A model generated the notes under the pieces. It was not told where the DNA came from, made no database searches, and saw nothing but the letters and a program-made list of their open reading frames with translations. A stretch of DNA of 64,000 nucleotides, taken from contig JADJTD010000001.1 in NCBI GenBank assembly GCA_016711345.1, positions 992,001-1,056,000 of the forward strand, in the 5' to 3' direction. Origin of the DNA: Chloracidobacterium sp. GTDB lineage: Bacteria; Acidobacteriota; Blastocatellia; Pyrinomonadales; Pyrinomonadaceae. Every line of letters begins with the position of its first letter. The first letter of the stretch is position 1. A program made the translations under genes and the position numbers. Shown here piece by piece: positions 8,762-17,534 of this stretch.

Positions 8762-9586
8762 TTATTTGTCCTTCGCTCGCTGTCGCTTTGCTTCGAAAAG
8801 TATGACGCCGGCGGCGACCGATACGTTCAAGGAATCTATTTTTCCATACATCGGTATTTTTACCAAGACGTCGCAGTTCTCGGCAACCAGCCTGTGCAAA
8901 CCGCTGCCTTCGCCGCCAAGTACGAGAGCGCTTGGCCGTGTCCAGTCCCAATCGGAATATTCCATCTCGGCGTCCATACTCGTTCCGACGACCCAGATGT
9001 TTTTCTCCTTCAATTTTTCGATAAAGCGGTTCAGATTTACGGCCTTGGCGACCTTTACATATTCGATGGCACCGGCTGAGGATTTGGCGACGGTGTCGGT
9101 CAGACCGACGGCTCGCCGTTCGGGAATGATGATACCGTCAACAGCCGAGCATTCGGCAACGCGAATAATGGCTCCCAAATTTCGCGGATCTTCGACACCG
9201 TCGAGAAGGAGGATCAGCGGCGTTTCGCCGGCATTGTCCAGAATGTCGTCGGTCTCGACATAATCTGATGCAGCCGTAAACGCCATTACGCCCTGGTGAT
9301 TTATCCCCGATTCGAGATGTATTGCAAAAGTTTCACGCGGCACCCAGGCAAACGAAATTGACCGCGAGCGGCACATGTCGACGATCTCTGACAAACGTTT
9401 TTCTTTCGCGCCTTCAGCAAGTAAGACCTTATCGATGCGGCGATTGTCAGCCCGCAAGGCTTCGAGAACTGGCAGCAGGCCGAAAATGAGATTTGAATTC
9501 TGCGTAGCAATTTGTGGGCGTTCACGCTCCGGACGTGGATCGTTCCCTCGTCTCTTATCTCGCGAAATCGGTGGCTTGTGTTTCAT
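8762..9586 (-). CDS. rlmB: 23S rRNA (guanosine-2'-O-)-methyltransferase, TrmH/SPOUT family
   Basis: A 274-residue SPOUT methyltransferase. The N-terminal substrate-binding domain is recognisable from LIFGLLPVLEAL and from INHQGVMAF. The catalytic trefoil-knot domain has LLLDGVEDPRNLGAIIRVAE (motif 1), LVLGGEGSGL (motif 2) and IPMYGKIDSLNVSVAAGV (motif 3), all typical of RlmB/TrmH. It is expected to 2'-O-methylate a guanosine in the peptidyl-transferase region of 23S rRNA. The ATG at 9586 overlaps the upstream stop as ATGA, which fixes the start. The 24 residues after it are basic (KHKPPISRDKRRGNDPRPER), as in many RlmB proteins. Confidence 0.92.
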   Translation of the reverse strand: MKHKPPISRDKRRGNDPRPERERPQIATQNSNLIFGLLPVLEALRADNRRIDKVLLAEGAKEKRLSEIVDMCRSRSISFAWVPRETFAIHLESGINHQGVMAFTAASDYVETDDILDNAGETPLILLLDGVEDPRNLGAIIRVAECSAVDGIIIPERRAVGLTDTVAKSSAGAIEYVKVAKAVNLNRFIEKLKEKNIWVVGTSMDAEMEYSDWDWTRPSALVLGGEGSGLHRLVAENCDVLVKIPMYGKIDSLNVSVAAGVILFEAKRQRAKDK

Positions 9587-10596
9587 AAAAGATGCCATTG
9601 CAGCCGTGAATATTTTGTGAACTGGTTCAAGTTGTTTGTTGAGGCGACCGCTCCGAACTCGGTCTTTCCAAATCCAACACGCTGAAGTCCCTTCGAGTCT
9701 TTTCGTGATTCGATCTCCCAAACAATGCCGAGGACCTGTTTGATCGCCGAATAATTAGAAACGAGTTTTGCGTTTGGAGACCGCTCTTTCAAAAAATGTA
9801 TAAGAGCTTTTAGGTTTTCAGCAGCAAGCAATCCTTTCTTTTCGCCGAGACATGAAAAATCAAATCCGGCCAAGCGAATTCGAAAACCATTAGAGTCGCT
9901 GCGGGAATAGATGTCGAGGATCGCTTCGTCTTCTGCCGTGATGGTTTCGGCAAGAATTTTTGTTTCCTTTCCGCGTCGCTTCTTTTCAAGCGAATCGATC
10001 TTGTCTGTGGTTAGAAGACCCGGCACGATCAATGCCAGATCATCCTTCGCGACTATAGTGACATTGCCTGTATTGAAATCCCTTAACACAAAGCCGCCCT
10101 CAATAATATCGATTTTGCTCAGCCTTACCGGTAGTTTGTCGACGGAGAGACCGTCGTCCGGAATTACCGAACATCTCAAGCCGAGCGTTGCCAATGCGTT
10201 GAGTATGATACCGGCTTCATTTTCGCTTTCGACCCGTGCAATCGGCAAAGGCGTGCTGAGGTCGAGGATCGATGTGATGACGGATGCATCTAGCGACAAG
10301 AGTGCGGCGATTTTATCGATGGCAGGCTTTTCTGCTGTGCTTTTGCGAACAATTACGTTGAAGCCGCATTCCCACAGTTCAAGCTTTCGACGATTCGCTT
10401 TGATCAAAGCTGCGTCTTCGATCCGTATATTAAGCTCGTTGCCGCAGTACATGCAATTGAGTCTATTTGGTGGATTTGCCCTACTGCAGCCGTCGCATGC
10501 GAGCATCTCTTTCGGATTAAATGCGATATTTTCCGACTGGAATTCCGGATCAAAATCGAGAAAAGGTTTTCCTTGTTTTTCGGGATCAACGGCCAT
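9583..10596 (-). CDS. Hypothetical protein with N-terminal zinc ribbon
   Basis: A 337-residue cytoplasmic protein that I do not recognise. Near the N-terminus it has one zinc knuckle pair (CDGCSRANPPNRLNCMYCGN). The following ~75 residues (FNVIVRKS...VITSILDLSTPLPIARVESENEAGIILNAL) vaguely resemble the ribosomal L7/L12-like fold, but this is weak. The C-terminal third (EDEAILDIYSRSD...GFDFSCLGEKKGLLAAENL) looks like an alpha/beta domain. The start at 10596 is preferred, although the frame is open to 10620 without a good ribosome site. It overlaps rlmB by ATGA, so the two are co-translated, which hints at an RNA- or ribosome-related role. Confidence 0.6.
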   Translation of the reverse strand: MAVDPEKQGKPFLDFDPEFQSENIAFNPKEMLACDGCSRANPPNRLNCMYCGNELNIRIEDAALIKANRRKLELWECGFNVIVRKSTAEKPAIDKIAALLSLDASVITSILDLSTPLPIARVESENEAGIILNALATLGLRCSVIPDDGLSVDKLPVRLSKIDIIEGGFVLRDFNTGNVTIVAKDDLALIVPGLLTTDKIDSLEKKRRGKETKILAETITAEDEAILDIYSRSDSNGFRIRLAGFDFSCLGEKKGLLAAENLKALIHFLKERSPNAKLVSNYSAIKQVLGIVWEIESRKDSKGLQRVGFGKTEFGAVASTNNLNQFTKYSRLQWHLL

Positions 10597-10874
10597 AGAG
10601 CGAAAGCACGATTTTAACACTTAGCCTTCCAAAATGCTTGACCGCGAGCGAAGCGGTAGGCAAACTAAGGATAGGCTTGTTTCGAAAAAGGTAGATTAAT
10701 GATGGTTAGCGGTAATGTAAAGATAGATTTAAAGTATTTATTTAATAATATTTTCAACATAAGCAGTACAAAAAAATAGACTCTGATTTTGTAAAACATT
10801 CACGCACATCGCCGTTCCTAATTTATCCCGATCGATAACTGGCCGTTAATACTCGCTGTTTGAGGTATAACGAA

Positions 10875-11531
10875 ATGCAGTTCGACACGACTACCAGTTT
10901 GTCCTGGCAGTTTGGGCATCGTGGCCGCGTCGCCGTTTTTATTGACGGCAACAATCTTTTTCATGCGGCACGCTTTCACAACATAGACATTGATTACAAC
11001 AAGCTGCTGCGTCTACTCTTAGGCGACGGTCGCCTGCTGCGGGCGTTTTTCTACACTGGCGTCGATGTTGGTGCAGAACGCCAGCAGGGATTTCTGCTTT
11101 GGATGAGGCGAAACGGGTTCCGCGTCGTTCAAAAAGAACTAAAGACATTCTACGATGGCACACGAAAGGCCAATCTCGATGTAGAGATCGCAGTTGATAT
11201 GCTCAGCCTTGCCGGTAGATACGATACAGCTGTGCTCGTTTCCGGTGACGAAGATTTTGTTTACGCTATCAACGCCGTTGCTTACAAAGGCTGCCGCGTC
11301 GAGATCGCCGGATTTCGCTCGAACACTGCGCCTCGGCTGATCGATGTAGGTGACTTTTTTATTGATCTCGGCGAAATCGCCGACATGATACGAAAGGATG
11401 TTACACAGCCTGGCGGCTACGAAATTCCGTCCTTTGTTCCGGCCGGCTCTCCGGCAAACTTTGAAAGCAATTTTGACGAAGTTGAATCGGAAAATATTGC
11501 CGATTTTGTGCCGATCAGAGATCAGAGATGA
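10875..11531 (+). CDS. NYN-domain (LabA/DUF88-like) putative nuclease
   Basis: A 218-residue protein of the PIN-like NYN superfamily. It has the conserved VAVFIDGNNLFHAA (first acidic residue and Asn), the central DVEIAVDMLSLA, and LVSGDEDFVYAINAV, which carries the later acidic residues of the expected metal site. NYN proteins are RNA-processing or decay nucleases. A GAGGT Shine-Dalgarno at 10862-10866 sets the ATG at 10875 as start, rather than an upstream TTG. The last codons (PIRDQR) fall in a GATCAGA duplication. The stop overlaps the start of the DUF2203 gene as ATGA, so they form a two-gene operon. Confidence 0.85.
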   Translation: MQFDTTTSLSWQFGHRGRVAVFIDGNNLFHAARFHNIDIDYNKLLRLLLGDGRLLRAFFYTGVDVGAERQQGFLLWMRRNGFRVVQKELKTFYDGTRKANLDVEIAVDMLSLAGRYDTAVLVSGDEDFVYAINAVAYKGCRVEIAGFRSNTAPRLIDVGDFFIDLGEIADMIRKDVTQPGGYEIPSFVPAGSPANFESNFDEVESENIADFVPIRDQR

Positions 11532-11902
11532 AGTTGTTTACACCTGCCGAAGCCAACGCTATCCTGCCATCGATCATCCCGAAGCTGGAATTGATTCGCA
11601 GCCTTTATGCAAGAGTTGAGGGGTTGCGCGATGCTGCCCGAGCTGCGGCCAGTGCTTCAGATTTCGGCGGCGGAATGGAAGGCGGCACCACTTATGTAAA
11701 CACGCTCTACAAGATCGGAAAGCTCACAACGGACCTGTATGAGCTTGGCATCGAAATAAAAGATCCAAGTCGTGGCTTGATCGATTTCCCCAGTATGCGC
11801 GGCGATCGCGTTGTTTTGCTATGCTGGCAGCTTGGCGAAGACGAAGAGATCGGATGGTGGCATGAAACGGATGGGGGTTTTGCTGGTCGACAGCCACTCT
11901 AA
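11528..11902 (+). CDS. DUF2203 family protein
   Basis: A 124-residue protein that matches the DUF2203 pattern throughout. An N-terminal TPAEANAILPSI helix is followed by a coiled segment, GIEIKDPSRGLIDFP, and the C-terminal VLLCWQLGEDEEIGWWHE. The family has no established biochemical function. It is co-translated with the NYN-domain protein (ATGA overlap), suggesting that the two act together. No signal peptide or membrane helix is seen. Confidence 0.85.
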   Translation: MKLFTPAEANAILPSIIPKLELIRSLYARVEGLRDAARAAASASDFGGGMEGGTTYVNTLYKIGKLTTDLYELGIEIKDPSRGLIDFPSMRGDRVVLLCWQLGEDEEIGWWHETDGGFAGRQPL

Positions 11903-12090
11903 ATAGCGCCGATTCCTTAAAATGATTAAACTTATGCATATCGAAAACCTCATTCTTGATAAAGTTCAAAAGATTTAAAGTTTTCTGCGCTTTACAGTTG
12001 ACCGCTTAAAGTAAATCCTGATACCATCAGGTAGTTTTTGGAAACTCTCTGCGTAAATCGTTTAAACTTTAAGTACTTTTGCCTAAGCCT

Positions 12091-13401
12091 ATGAACTGCC
12101 CGGTATGCCAACGGAGTCTGGCCCCAACACTATCGATTTGCCCTGGATGCGGAGCGATGATGAATGATTCGGTCAGGGAAGATCTCGAATCAAAAATAAC
12201 AAGCGGCCGCCTTGTTCCAAAACAGATCAAAGCCAAGTCGGCTCCGCAGCCTCAACCTGTACGAGCGAGTCAACCCTTGCCTCCGCCGCCAGTCAAGAAG
12301 AAGACCGTCACCGCAAACCTTGTCACACACAAAACGAGTCAGACGCTGGTTGAATTTCAGAACAAAAACTCCGCGATGCCCGATTGGCGAATTCAGCTTC
12401 AGAATGCTGTTCAGCAGCGAAAAGGAGGGCGGGCCGATGATTCTGTGACCGCAGTGTCCGAGTCGGAAGTGCAGCATGCAAATCACGGAAATCTGGCGCT
12501 GAAAACTGAGCCGGTGAGACAGCCTGAAATGGAAGCGAGTCCAAACATCGGCGACCCGCGAGTTGCAAATGCGATGCGTCGGATCAACGAATCTCGGAAT
12601 ACTTTTTTTCAGGCACCGGCCAAGACTATGAAGGCGGCTCCGACCGTGCAATCTCCACCGGTCAGGCCGTTCGGCGTCGTTTCGCCAAGTGGGAACACAC
12701 CCACTTTTATCTTTGGAACACCTCAGGCAAAATTACCAACGCTGCAAAAACCAAAGCTCGTGATGTCGCCGGTCACCGTTGCCGAAAAGCGTGATACGAA
12801 CAAACTTCCGAAGATCGAGTTACCGGCTGAATCGAAAGCTGCCGTCGAACAGCCATTGATCGCACGCGTTGAAAAACTTGAAAGCGGCCCGATCTCGCTA
12901 CCGTTTCCTGAGAGTACGCGAATACATATCACAGCGGAGAATGTTGAGATAGACGAACTGGATAGCGCGGCTCTTGACGCGGACGATATAGAAGATCTTG
13001 CTCCGTTTTCGATGCGGTTTGGGGCTGGTTTATTTGACTTTATTATCGGTGGATTCACGACGATGCTTGTCCTGTCGCCGCTTGCGTTCACTAGTAGCAA
13101 TTGGTTCACAGCGGGAAGTTTCCTGACATTTACCGGAACCTGGGCGATCGTAATGTTTGTTTATATGACGGCTTGCCTAGGCTTTTTTGGCAAGACGATG
13201 GGAATGCGAATGTTTCAACTCGAACTCGTTGATGCCATAGAGAATGAATACCCAACGCTGCGTCAGGCCGCGGTCAATTCTTCTGTATTCCTTGTTTCCA
13301 TCATGTTCGCCGGGGCGCCGTTTTTGACTGTATATTTTAATGAAGAAAGGCGTGCCCTACACGACCTTTTGTCCGGCACTATCCTTGTCAGGGAGTTTTA
13401 G
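12091..13401 (+). CDS. RDD-domain membrane protein with N-terminal zinc ribbon
   Basis: A 436-residue protein. The start carries CPVCQRSLAPTLSICPGCG, a zinc ribbon. Residues ~25-290 are a long, disordered, Pro/Gln/Lys-rich linker (SAPQPQPVRASQPLPPPPVK). The C-terminal ~130 residues are an RDD domain with FGAGLFDFIIGGFTTMLVL (first helix with Arg/Asp), GKTMGMRMFQLELV and RRALHDLLSGTILV. RDD proteins are inner-membrane proteins of uncertain function, some linked to ion transport. I chose the ATG at 12091 over an in-frame TTG at 12079. A CCTGAT-ACC-ATCAGG palindrome lies at 12017-12031 in the upstream gap. The gene stands alone and is followed by a terminator. Confidence 0.75.
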   Translation: MNCPVCQRSLAPTLSICPGCGAMMNDSVREDLESKITSGRLVPKQIKAKSAPQPQPVRASQPLPPPPVKKKTVTANLVTHKTSQTLVEFQNKNSAMPDWRIQLQNAVQQRKGGRADDSVTAVSESEVQHANHGNLALKTEPVRQPEMEASPNIGDPRVANAMRRINESRNTFFQAPAKTMKAAPTVQSPPVRPFGVVSPSGNTPTFIFGTPQAKLPTLQKPKLVMSPVTVAEKRDTNKLPKIELPAESKAAVEQPLIARVEKLESGPISLPFPESTRIHITAENVEIDELDSAALDADDIEDLAPFSMRFGAGLFDFIIGGFTTMLVLSPLAFTSSNWFTAGSFLTFTGTWAIVMFVYMTACLGFFGKTMGMRMFQLELVDAIENEYPTLRQAAVNSSVFLVSIMFAGAPFLTVYFNEERRALHDLLSGTILVREF

Positions 13402-13437
13402 CGTAATCCTGATATTAGAAAACTGTATTAAGTAAAG

Positions 13438-13470
13438 GCGTTACACTCAGGTCGAGTGTAACGCTTTTTA
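13438..13470 (+). terminator. Rho-independent terminator after the RDD gene
   Basis: A perfect 11-bp stem GCGTTACACTC / GAGTGTAACGC with a 5-nt loop is followed by TTTTTAG. It lies 37 bp after the RDD stop codon and 43 bp before the NFACT-like start. Confidence 0.85.
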
Positions 13471-13512
13471 GCGGCTATCTTAGTTACAGTTAACGAAGTT
13501 ACAATCAATTTT

Positions 13513-14418
13513 ATGAGTGCCGAGCAGTCGCAAAAGTCAGCGAAAGAGATTGAAAGGGAAGCTGCCTTCGAACGAGCGGTGTCTGTCGCCCGGCGAAAGG
13601 CCGCTGCCTCGCTGACAAAGCAACGAAAATTGATCGCAAACCTGCTCGCAGATCTTGAAAAACACGGCGATCCGGCGAAATGGAAACGTTACGGTGATCT
13701 GCTGCTTGCAAATGTCGGCACCGCTACACGCAACGCTGATCGAATTCTTGTTACGGACTATTTTGACGAGGCTGAACCAACAATTGAGATCGAGGGCGAC
13801 GAAAACGCGTCGCTCAGCGAGAACGCTGAAAGCTATTTTCGCCGATATGCAAAAGCGAGAAATGGCCAGAACATCATTGGTGAACGCATTGAAAAAACAA
13901 AAGCCGCTATAGATGCTGCTGAAACGATATTGCAGCAAATGGATGCCGCTATCGAAGCCGATGACCGTGATTTTCTTCTAACACTGGTTGAGTCGCCGAA
14001 AAAAGCAGCGCCGGTCGGACGCAAGAAAAAGCAGGAAGCCGCTTTCAAAGGTGTACGGCGTTTTATGTCATCGGATGGCTTTGAGATACTCGTGGGTAAG
14101 AAAGCGGTGGACAATGATTATCTGACTTTTCGGATCGCTCGCTCGCTCGACCTGTGGATGCATGCGGCGGATTATCCGGGTTCACATGTAGTGATCAGAA
14201 ATCCTAACCGGAAAGAAGTTCCAAACCGCACACTTGTCGAAGCCGCTCAGCTTGCTGCCTTTTACAGCAGCGGAAGCAAACAGACAAAAGCTGGCGTTAA
14301 CTATACTCAAAAAAAATTTGTCAATAAACCGCGGCGTGCGGCTCCCGGCTTGGTGAGTTTGTCCAGCTTTAAGACCTTGTTGGTCGAGCCCAAGGTAGGC
14401 GAGGTTACTCGTTCATAG
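13513..14418 (+). CDS. Short NFACT/RqcH-like protein lacking the NFACT-N domain
   Basis: A 301-residue protein that matches only the central and C-terminal parts of RqcH/Rqc2/FbpA proteins, which are usually ~550-600 residues. A helical, coiled-coil region carries the linking motif ENAESYFRRYAKARNGQ. The NFACT-R (DUF814) RNA-binding domain follows, with DGFEILVGKKAVDNDYLTF, DLWMHAADYPGSHVVIR and AAFYSSGSKQ. The N-terminal NFACT-N domain is absent, and the protein begins directly with a basic helix (AKEIEREAAFERAVSVARRK). RqcH recruits tRNA-Ala to split 50S subunits for alanine tailing. Whether this short form does so is open. Its 3' end overlaps the convergent TlpA-like gene by 14 bp. Confidence 0.8.
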   Translation: MSAEQSQKSAKEIEREAAFERAVSVARRKAAASLTKQRKLIANLLADLEKHGDPAKWKRYGDLLLANVGTATRNADRILVTDYFDEAEPTIEIEGDENASLSENAESYFRRYAKARNGQNIIGERIEKTKAAIDAAETILQQMDAAIEADDRDFLLTLVESPKKAAPVGRKKKQEAAFKGVRRFMSSDGFEILVGKKAVDNDYLTFRIARSLDLWMHAADYPGSHVVIRNPNRKEVPNRTLVEAAQLAAFYSSGSKQTKAGVNYTQKKFVNKPRRAAPGLVSLSSFKTLLVEPKVGEVTRS

Positions 14419-15007
14419 TTTTTTCGACGGCCGACTTCATTTCGCTGTAAACACGCGGTCCGCCGCCAACAAAAAGCCCTCGCAGACGGCCTTCGCGGTC
14501 AACGATTATTGTTTGCGGAACGGAATTCTGTTTAGAAAGAAGATAAAACTGATTGATCATAGGGCTTTCGACACGTGCAAGCGTATAGTCGATCTTCATT
14601 TGCTCAGCAAACCGCTTAATATTCTCGACCGGCTCGGCTTTGCCTTCATGGTCGCCAACATTTAGACCCATGACCTGAAGTCCTTGATCTGCATACTGCT
14701 TTTGTATCGCCTGAAGATGCGGCATCTCGTCGCGGCACGGCCCGCACCAAATGCCCCACAGATTTAGTATTACCACTTTACCTTTGTGATCGGAGAGTTT
14801 TGTTTTGGTTCCGTCGAGAAGATGAATTGCTCCCTCGGCAATACCCGAAACTACCGGAGGATAATTTCCACTTTTGCTTGAATTGCCTTTTGAGGCACCA
14901 TTAGCTAAATTTGCATTTCCTGCCTGCATTCCATCACAGGCTGTCAAAGTCGAAAAAACAACGCTAAAACCTACAAACAATAAAAGGACTTTAAAATATT
15001 CTCTCAT
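14405..15007 (-). CDS. TlpA/ResA-like thiol-disulfide oxidoreductase lipoprotein
   Basis: A 200-residue exported thioredoxin-fold protein. The N-terminus has a lipoprotein signal (LLLFVGFSVVFSTLTAC, lipobox LTAC), then an Asn/Ser/Gly-rich spacer. The redox domain has LNLWGIWCGPCRDEMPHL with the CGPC active site, and the cis-Pro region NSVPQTIIVDREG. TlpA/ResA proteins reduce disulfides in the periplasm, typically for cytochrome c or oxidase assembly. A GAGGAA ribosome site precedes the ATG at 15007. The gene is divergent from the sugar-dehydrogenase gene and convergent with the NFACT-like gene. Confidence 0.88.
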   Translation of the reverse strand: MREYFKVLLLFVGFSVVFSTLTACDGMQAGNANLANGASKGNSSKSGNYPPVVSGIAEGAIHLLDGTKTKLSDHKGKVVILNLWGIWCGPCRDEMPHLQAIQKQYADQGLQVMGLNVGDHEGKAEPVENIKRFAEQMKIDYTLARVESPMINQFYLLSKQNSVPQTIIVDREGRLRGLFVGGGPRVYSEMKSAVEKTMNE

Positions 15008-15124
15008 TAATTCCTCGCTCTGACGGCCAAATCCGGCCGAACATTGCTAGCTACACAAATAATTGTATAAATAAAGAGCTAAATACTCAAAAGACCAGTT
15101 GCACGGCGTTAACCCAATAGGTTA

Positions 15125-15153
15125 TAGACAACTGCTGCTTCGACGCGTATAAT
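15125..15153 (+). promoter_or_regulatory. Sigma-70-type promoter for the sugar-dehydrogenase/cohesin gene
   Basis: A TAGACA (-35) and a perfect TATAAT (-10) are separated by 17 bp, about 57 bp upstream of the ATG at 15210. An AAGGAG ribosome site sits at 15195-15200. Confidence 0.7.
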
Positions 15154-15209
15154 AGAGGTTCCCCTCGTCGCCCTGATAGAATTCCAGATACATAAAGGAG
15201 TTAGTAGTA

Positions 15210-17450
15210 ATGCAGTTCGATCTTTTTCACAATAGTTCTATAAACAAAATGTCCATTTGGTTGCGCCCCGCACTTAGCGGTGCAGCATTATTTTTGATCG
15301 TATTAGCCCTCGCTATGCCGGGTACGGCGACGGTGCCTGTCGGATTTACAGAGACGACGATAGCCTCTGGTTTTTCCGCGCCAACGTCGTTTGCCATTCA
15401 TCCTGACGGGCGCATTTTTGTCTGTCAACAGGGCGGAGCGTTGAGGATTGTCAAGAATAATGTACTCCTCGCGACACCGTTTACAACAGTTACGACGACT
15501 TCAACAGGTGAGCGAGGATTGCTCGGTGTTGCCTTTGATCCTGACTACGCTACTAACAAGTATGTCTACGTTTATTACACTGCGACGACGCCCACGACAC
15601 ATAACCGCGTCAGCCGTTTTACAGCCGACAGCGCGAACGAGGACATCGCAATTCCCGGAAGCGAAGTGATTCTCCTTGATCTGGAAACTCTCAGTGCGAC
15701 TAATCATAATGGCGGAGCTATTCATTTCGGCCCGGACGGGAAGCTTTATATCGCCGTTGGCGAAAATGCGGTTTCATCAAATTCACAATTACTTTCTAAC
15801 AAATTGGGAAAAATTCTGCGAATCAATTCCGATGGAACTATTCCGGGCGATAACCCGACCACATTCCCGGGCATTGCGGGTTCACCAACCGGAACAAATC
15901 AGTCGATCTGGGCGGTAGGCTTGCGCAATCCTTTCACATTCGCATTTCAGCCGGGAACAGGAAGGCTTTATATCAATGATGTTGGCCAGAACACTACTGA
16001 AGAGGTCAACAACGGCGTTGTCGGAACGAATTATGGCTGGCCATCATGCGAAGGTACATTTACAGCGGGCAGTCAGGTAACACCTTGTGGAAATGCCAAC
16101 TATACGGATCCTGTCTATCAGTTCTCTTCGGCAAGCGGAGCTTCGGAGTGTACGGTGATCGGCGGTTCTTTTTACAATCCGACAACTACCGTGTTTCCGG
16201 CTGAATATGTTGGCAAATACTTTTTTGCGGATTACTGTGCCGGTTGGATAAGATATGTTGATCCGCTCAATCCGTCTTCGATGGGCAATGCTTCGCCTTT
16301 TGCAAGCGGGCTACAATTTGGAACTGTGGACGTTCATGTTGCAAATGATGGCAGTATGTATTATTTGTCACGCCGTTCAGGGACTCCGCTTGTGCGCATC
16401 GCGTATACGGCCGGACCGACACCTACCAATACGGCGACAAGTACACCGACCGCAACATCGACCCCGACGAACACCCCTACAGATACGCCTACAAATACCC
16501 CGACTGCCACTGCAACCGCAACACCAGCGGATTCGATCTCGGGAACAGTGACCTATGCTAACGCTTCGTCGACGCCGAGATTCGTTTCTAATGTTGTCAT
16601 AAGCGGCGGAGGTTCGCCAAATGTTTCGACAACGACCGCGGCGCCAGGGCCGATCGCCGGAACTTATACACTCAGTGGCTTTGGAGCTGGTTCCTACACG
16701 GTAACGCCCACCAAAGTAGGCGGAGTGAACGGAATTACCTCTTTCGACGCTGCCAGGATCGCACAGCATGTAGCGGGCGTGCCGCCATTACTTAATGCGA
16801 ATCAACTCCTCGCGGCTGATACCAGCGGCAACAGCAATGTCACCTCATTTGACGCTGGACAATTAGCTCAATGGGTCGTTTCGGGCAATGGCGCAAATAC
16901 TGCCCTCTGGCAATTTCTTCCGGCATCACGCACCTACGAGACCATCACTGGAAATATTGCTGGTGAAGATTACGGAGCAATTTTAGTCGGTGAGGTCTCA
17001 GGCAACTGGACCAACAGCGGAGCCCGGCCGGCTGTCGGGGGAGGCTCTGAAAGAAGTAGCACGATCAATGCACCGCGTCTCGTAACAAAGTCCGGCGACG
17101 AGATCGTCGTTCCGGTTGAAGTTCAGGGAATTGCCAATAAGGGGATTATTTCGTACGAGTTCGAACTCAGATACGATCCCTCGGTCATTCAGCCGATGAA
17201 GAATGCGGTAGATGTTACGGGAACGGTCAGCCGAGGACTTACCGCCGTTTTCAATGCTGAGGAACCAGGACTTTTGAGAGTTGCAGTTTACGGCCCGACG
17301 TCCATTGGCACCGGCGGAGTTTTACTAAACCTCAGATTCACCGCAGTCGGAACGTCCGGTATGGTGTCACCGTTAACGTGGGAACGCCTGATGCTCAACG
17401 AAGGCAGCCCGTATCTAATCACAAATGACGGACAGATCGAGCTGTTCTAA
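15210..17450 (+). CDS. Secreted PQQ-type sugar dehydrogenase propeller with dockerin-like and cohesin-like tail
   Basis: A 746-residue exported protein. A hydrophobic signal helix (~21-41) is followed by a glucose/sorbosone dehydrogenase beta-propeller (~47-395) with GERGLLGVAFDPDYATN, NHNGGAIHFGPDGKLYIAVG and AVGLRNPFTFAFQPGTGRLY. Next come a Thr/Pro linker (~401-441), a short beta domain (SGTVTYANASSTPRFVSNVV), two dockerin-type F-hand repeats (~504-557, the second DTSGNSNVTSFDAGQLAQWV with D1, S3, N5, D12 in canonical spacing), and a cohesin-like domain (~629-746, ISYEFELRYDPSVIQP, GGVLLNLRFTAVG). The propeller family oxidises sugars or aldoses with PQQ. The same tail occurs on the two adjacent minus-strand proteins. 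A near-consensus promoter and AAGGAG site precede it. Confidence 0.85.
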   Translation: MQFDLFHNSSINKMSIWLRPALSGAALFLIVLALAMPGTATVPVGFTETTIASGFSAPTSFAIHPDGRIFVCQQGGALRIVKNNVLLATPFTTVTTTSTGERGLLGVAFDPDYATNKYVYVYYTATTPTTHNRVSRFTADSANEDIAIPGSEVILLDLETLSATNHNGGAIHFGPDGKLYIAVGENAVSSNSQLLSNKLGKILRINSDGTIPGDNPTTFPGIAGSPTGTNQSIWAVGLRNPFTFAFQPGTGRLYINDVGQNTTEEVNNGVVGTNYGWPSCEGTFTAGSQVTPCGNANYTDPVYQFSSASGASECTVIGGSFYNPTTTVFPAEYVGKYFFADYCAGWIRYVDPLNPSSMGNASPFASGLQFGTVDVHVANDGSMYYLSRRSGTPLVRIAYTAGPTPTNTATSTPTATSTPTNTPTDTPTNTPTATATATPADSISGTVTYANASSTPRFVSNVVISGGGSPNVSTTTAAPGPIAGTYTLSGFGAGSYTVTPTKVGGVNGITSFDAARIAQHVAGVPPLLNANQLLAADTSGNSNVTSFDAGQLAQWVVSGNGANTALWQFLPASRTYETITGNIAGEDYGAILVGEVSGNWTNSGARPAVGGGSERSSTINAPRLVTKSGDEIVVPVEVQGIANKGIISYEFELRYDPSVIQPMKNAVDVTGTVSRGLTAVFNAEEPGLLRVAVYGPTSIGTGGVLLNLRFTAVGTSGMVSPLTWERLMLNEGSPYLITNDGQIELF

Positions 17451-17470
17451 ACATCAGATAAACCTTAACG

Positions 17471-17508
17471 CAGGGCAGCGCTTCATAAAGCGCCGCCCTG
17501 TTTTTTTG
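17471..17508 (+). terminator. Rho-independent terminator between convergent cohesin-protein genes
   Basis: A GC-rich stem, CAGGGC...GCCCTG with an inner AGCGCTT / AGCGC arm, is followed by seven T residues. It lies 21 bp after the plus-strand stop and 27 bp before the minus-strand stop. Confidence 0.85.
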
Positions 17509-17534
17509 CTGTGATATTGCAAAGGCGGCACGTT

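Noticed and set aside
9587..9721. Longer N-terminus for RlmB
   Set aside because: It would overlap the upstream gene by over 130 bp. The ATG at 9586 is coupled to the upstream stop as ATGA and carries the usual basic leader.
10597..10874. Possible small gene or riboswitch in the gap before the NYN gene
   Set aside because: Only a short ACCGC..GCGGT hairpin and AT-rich promoter-like DNA are visible. No conserved riboswitch core was recognised.
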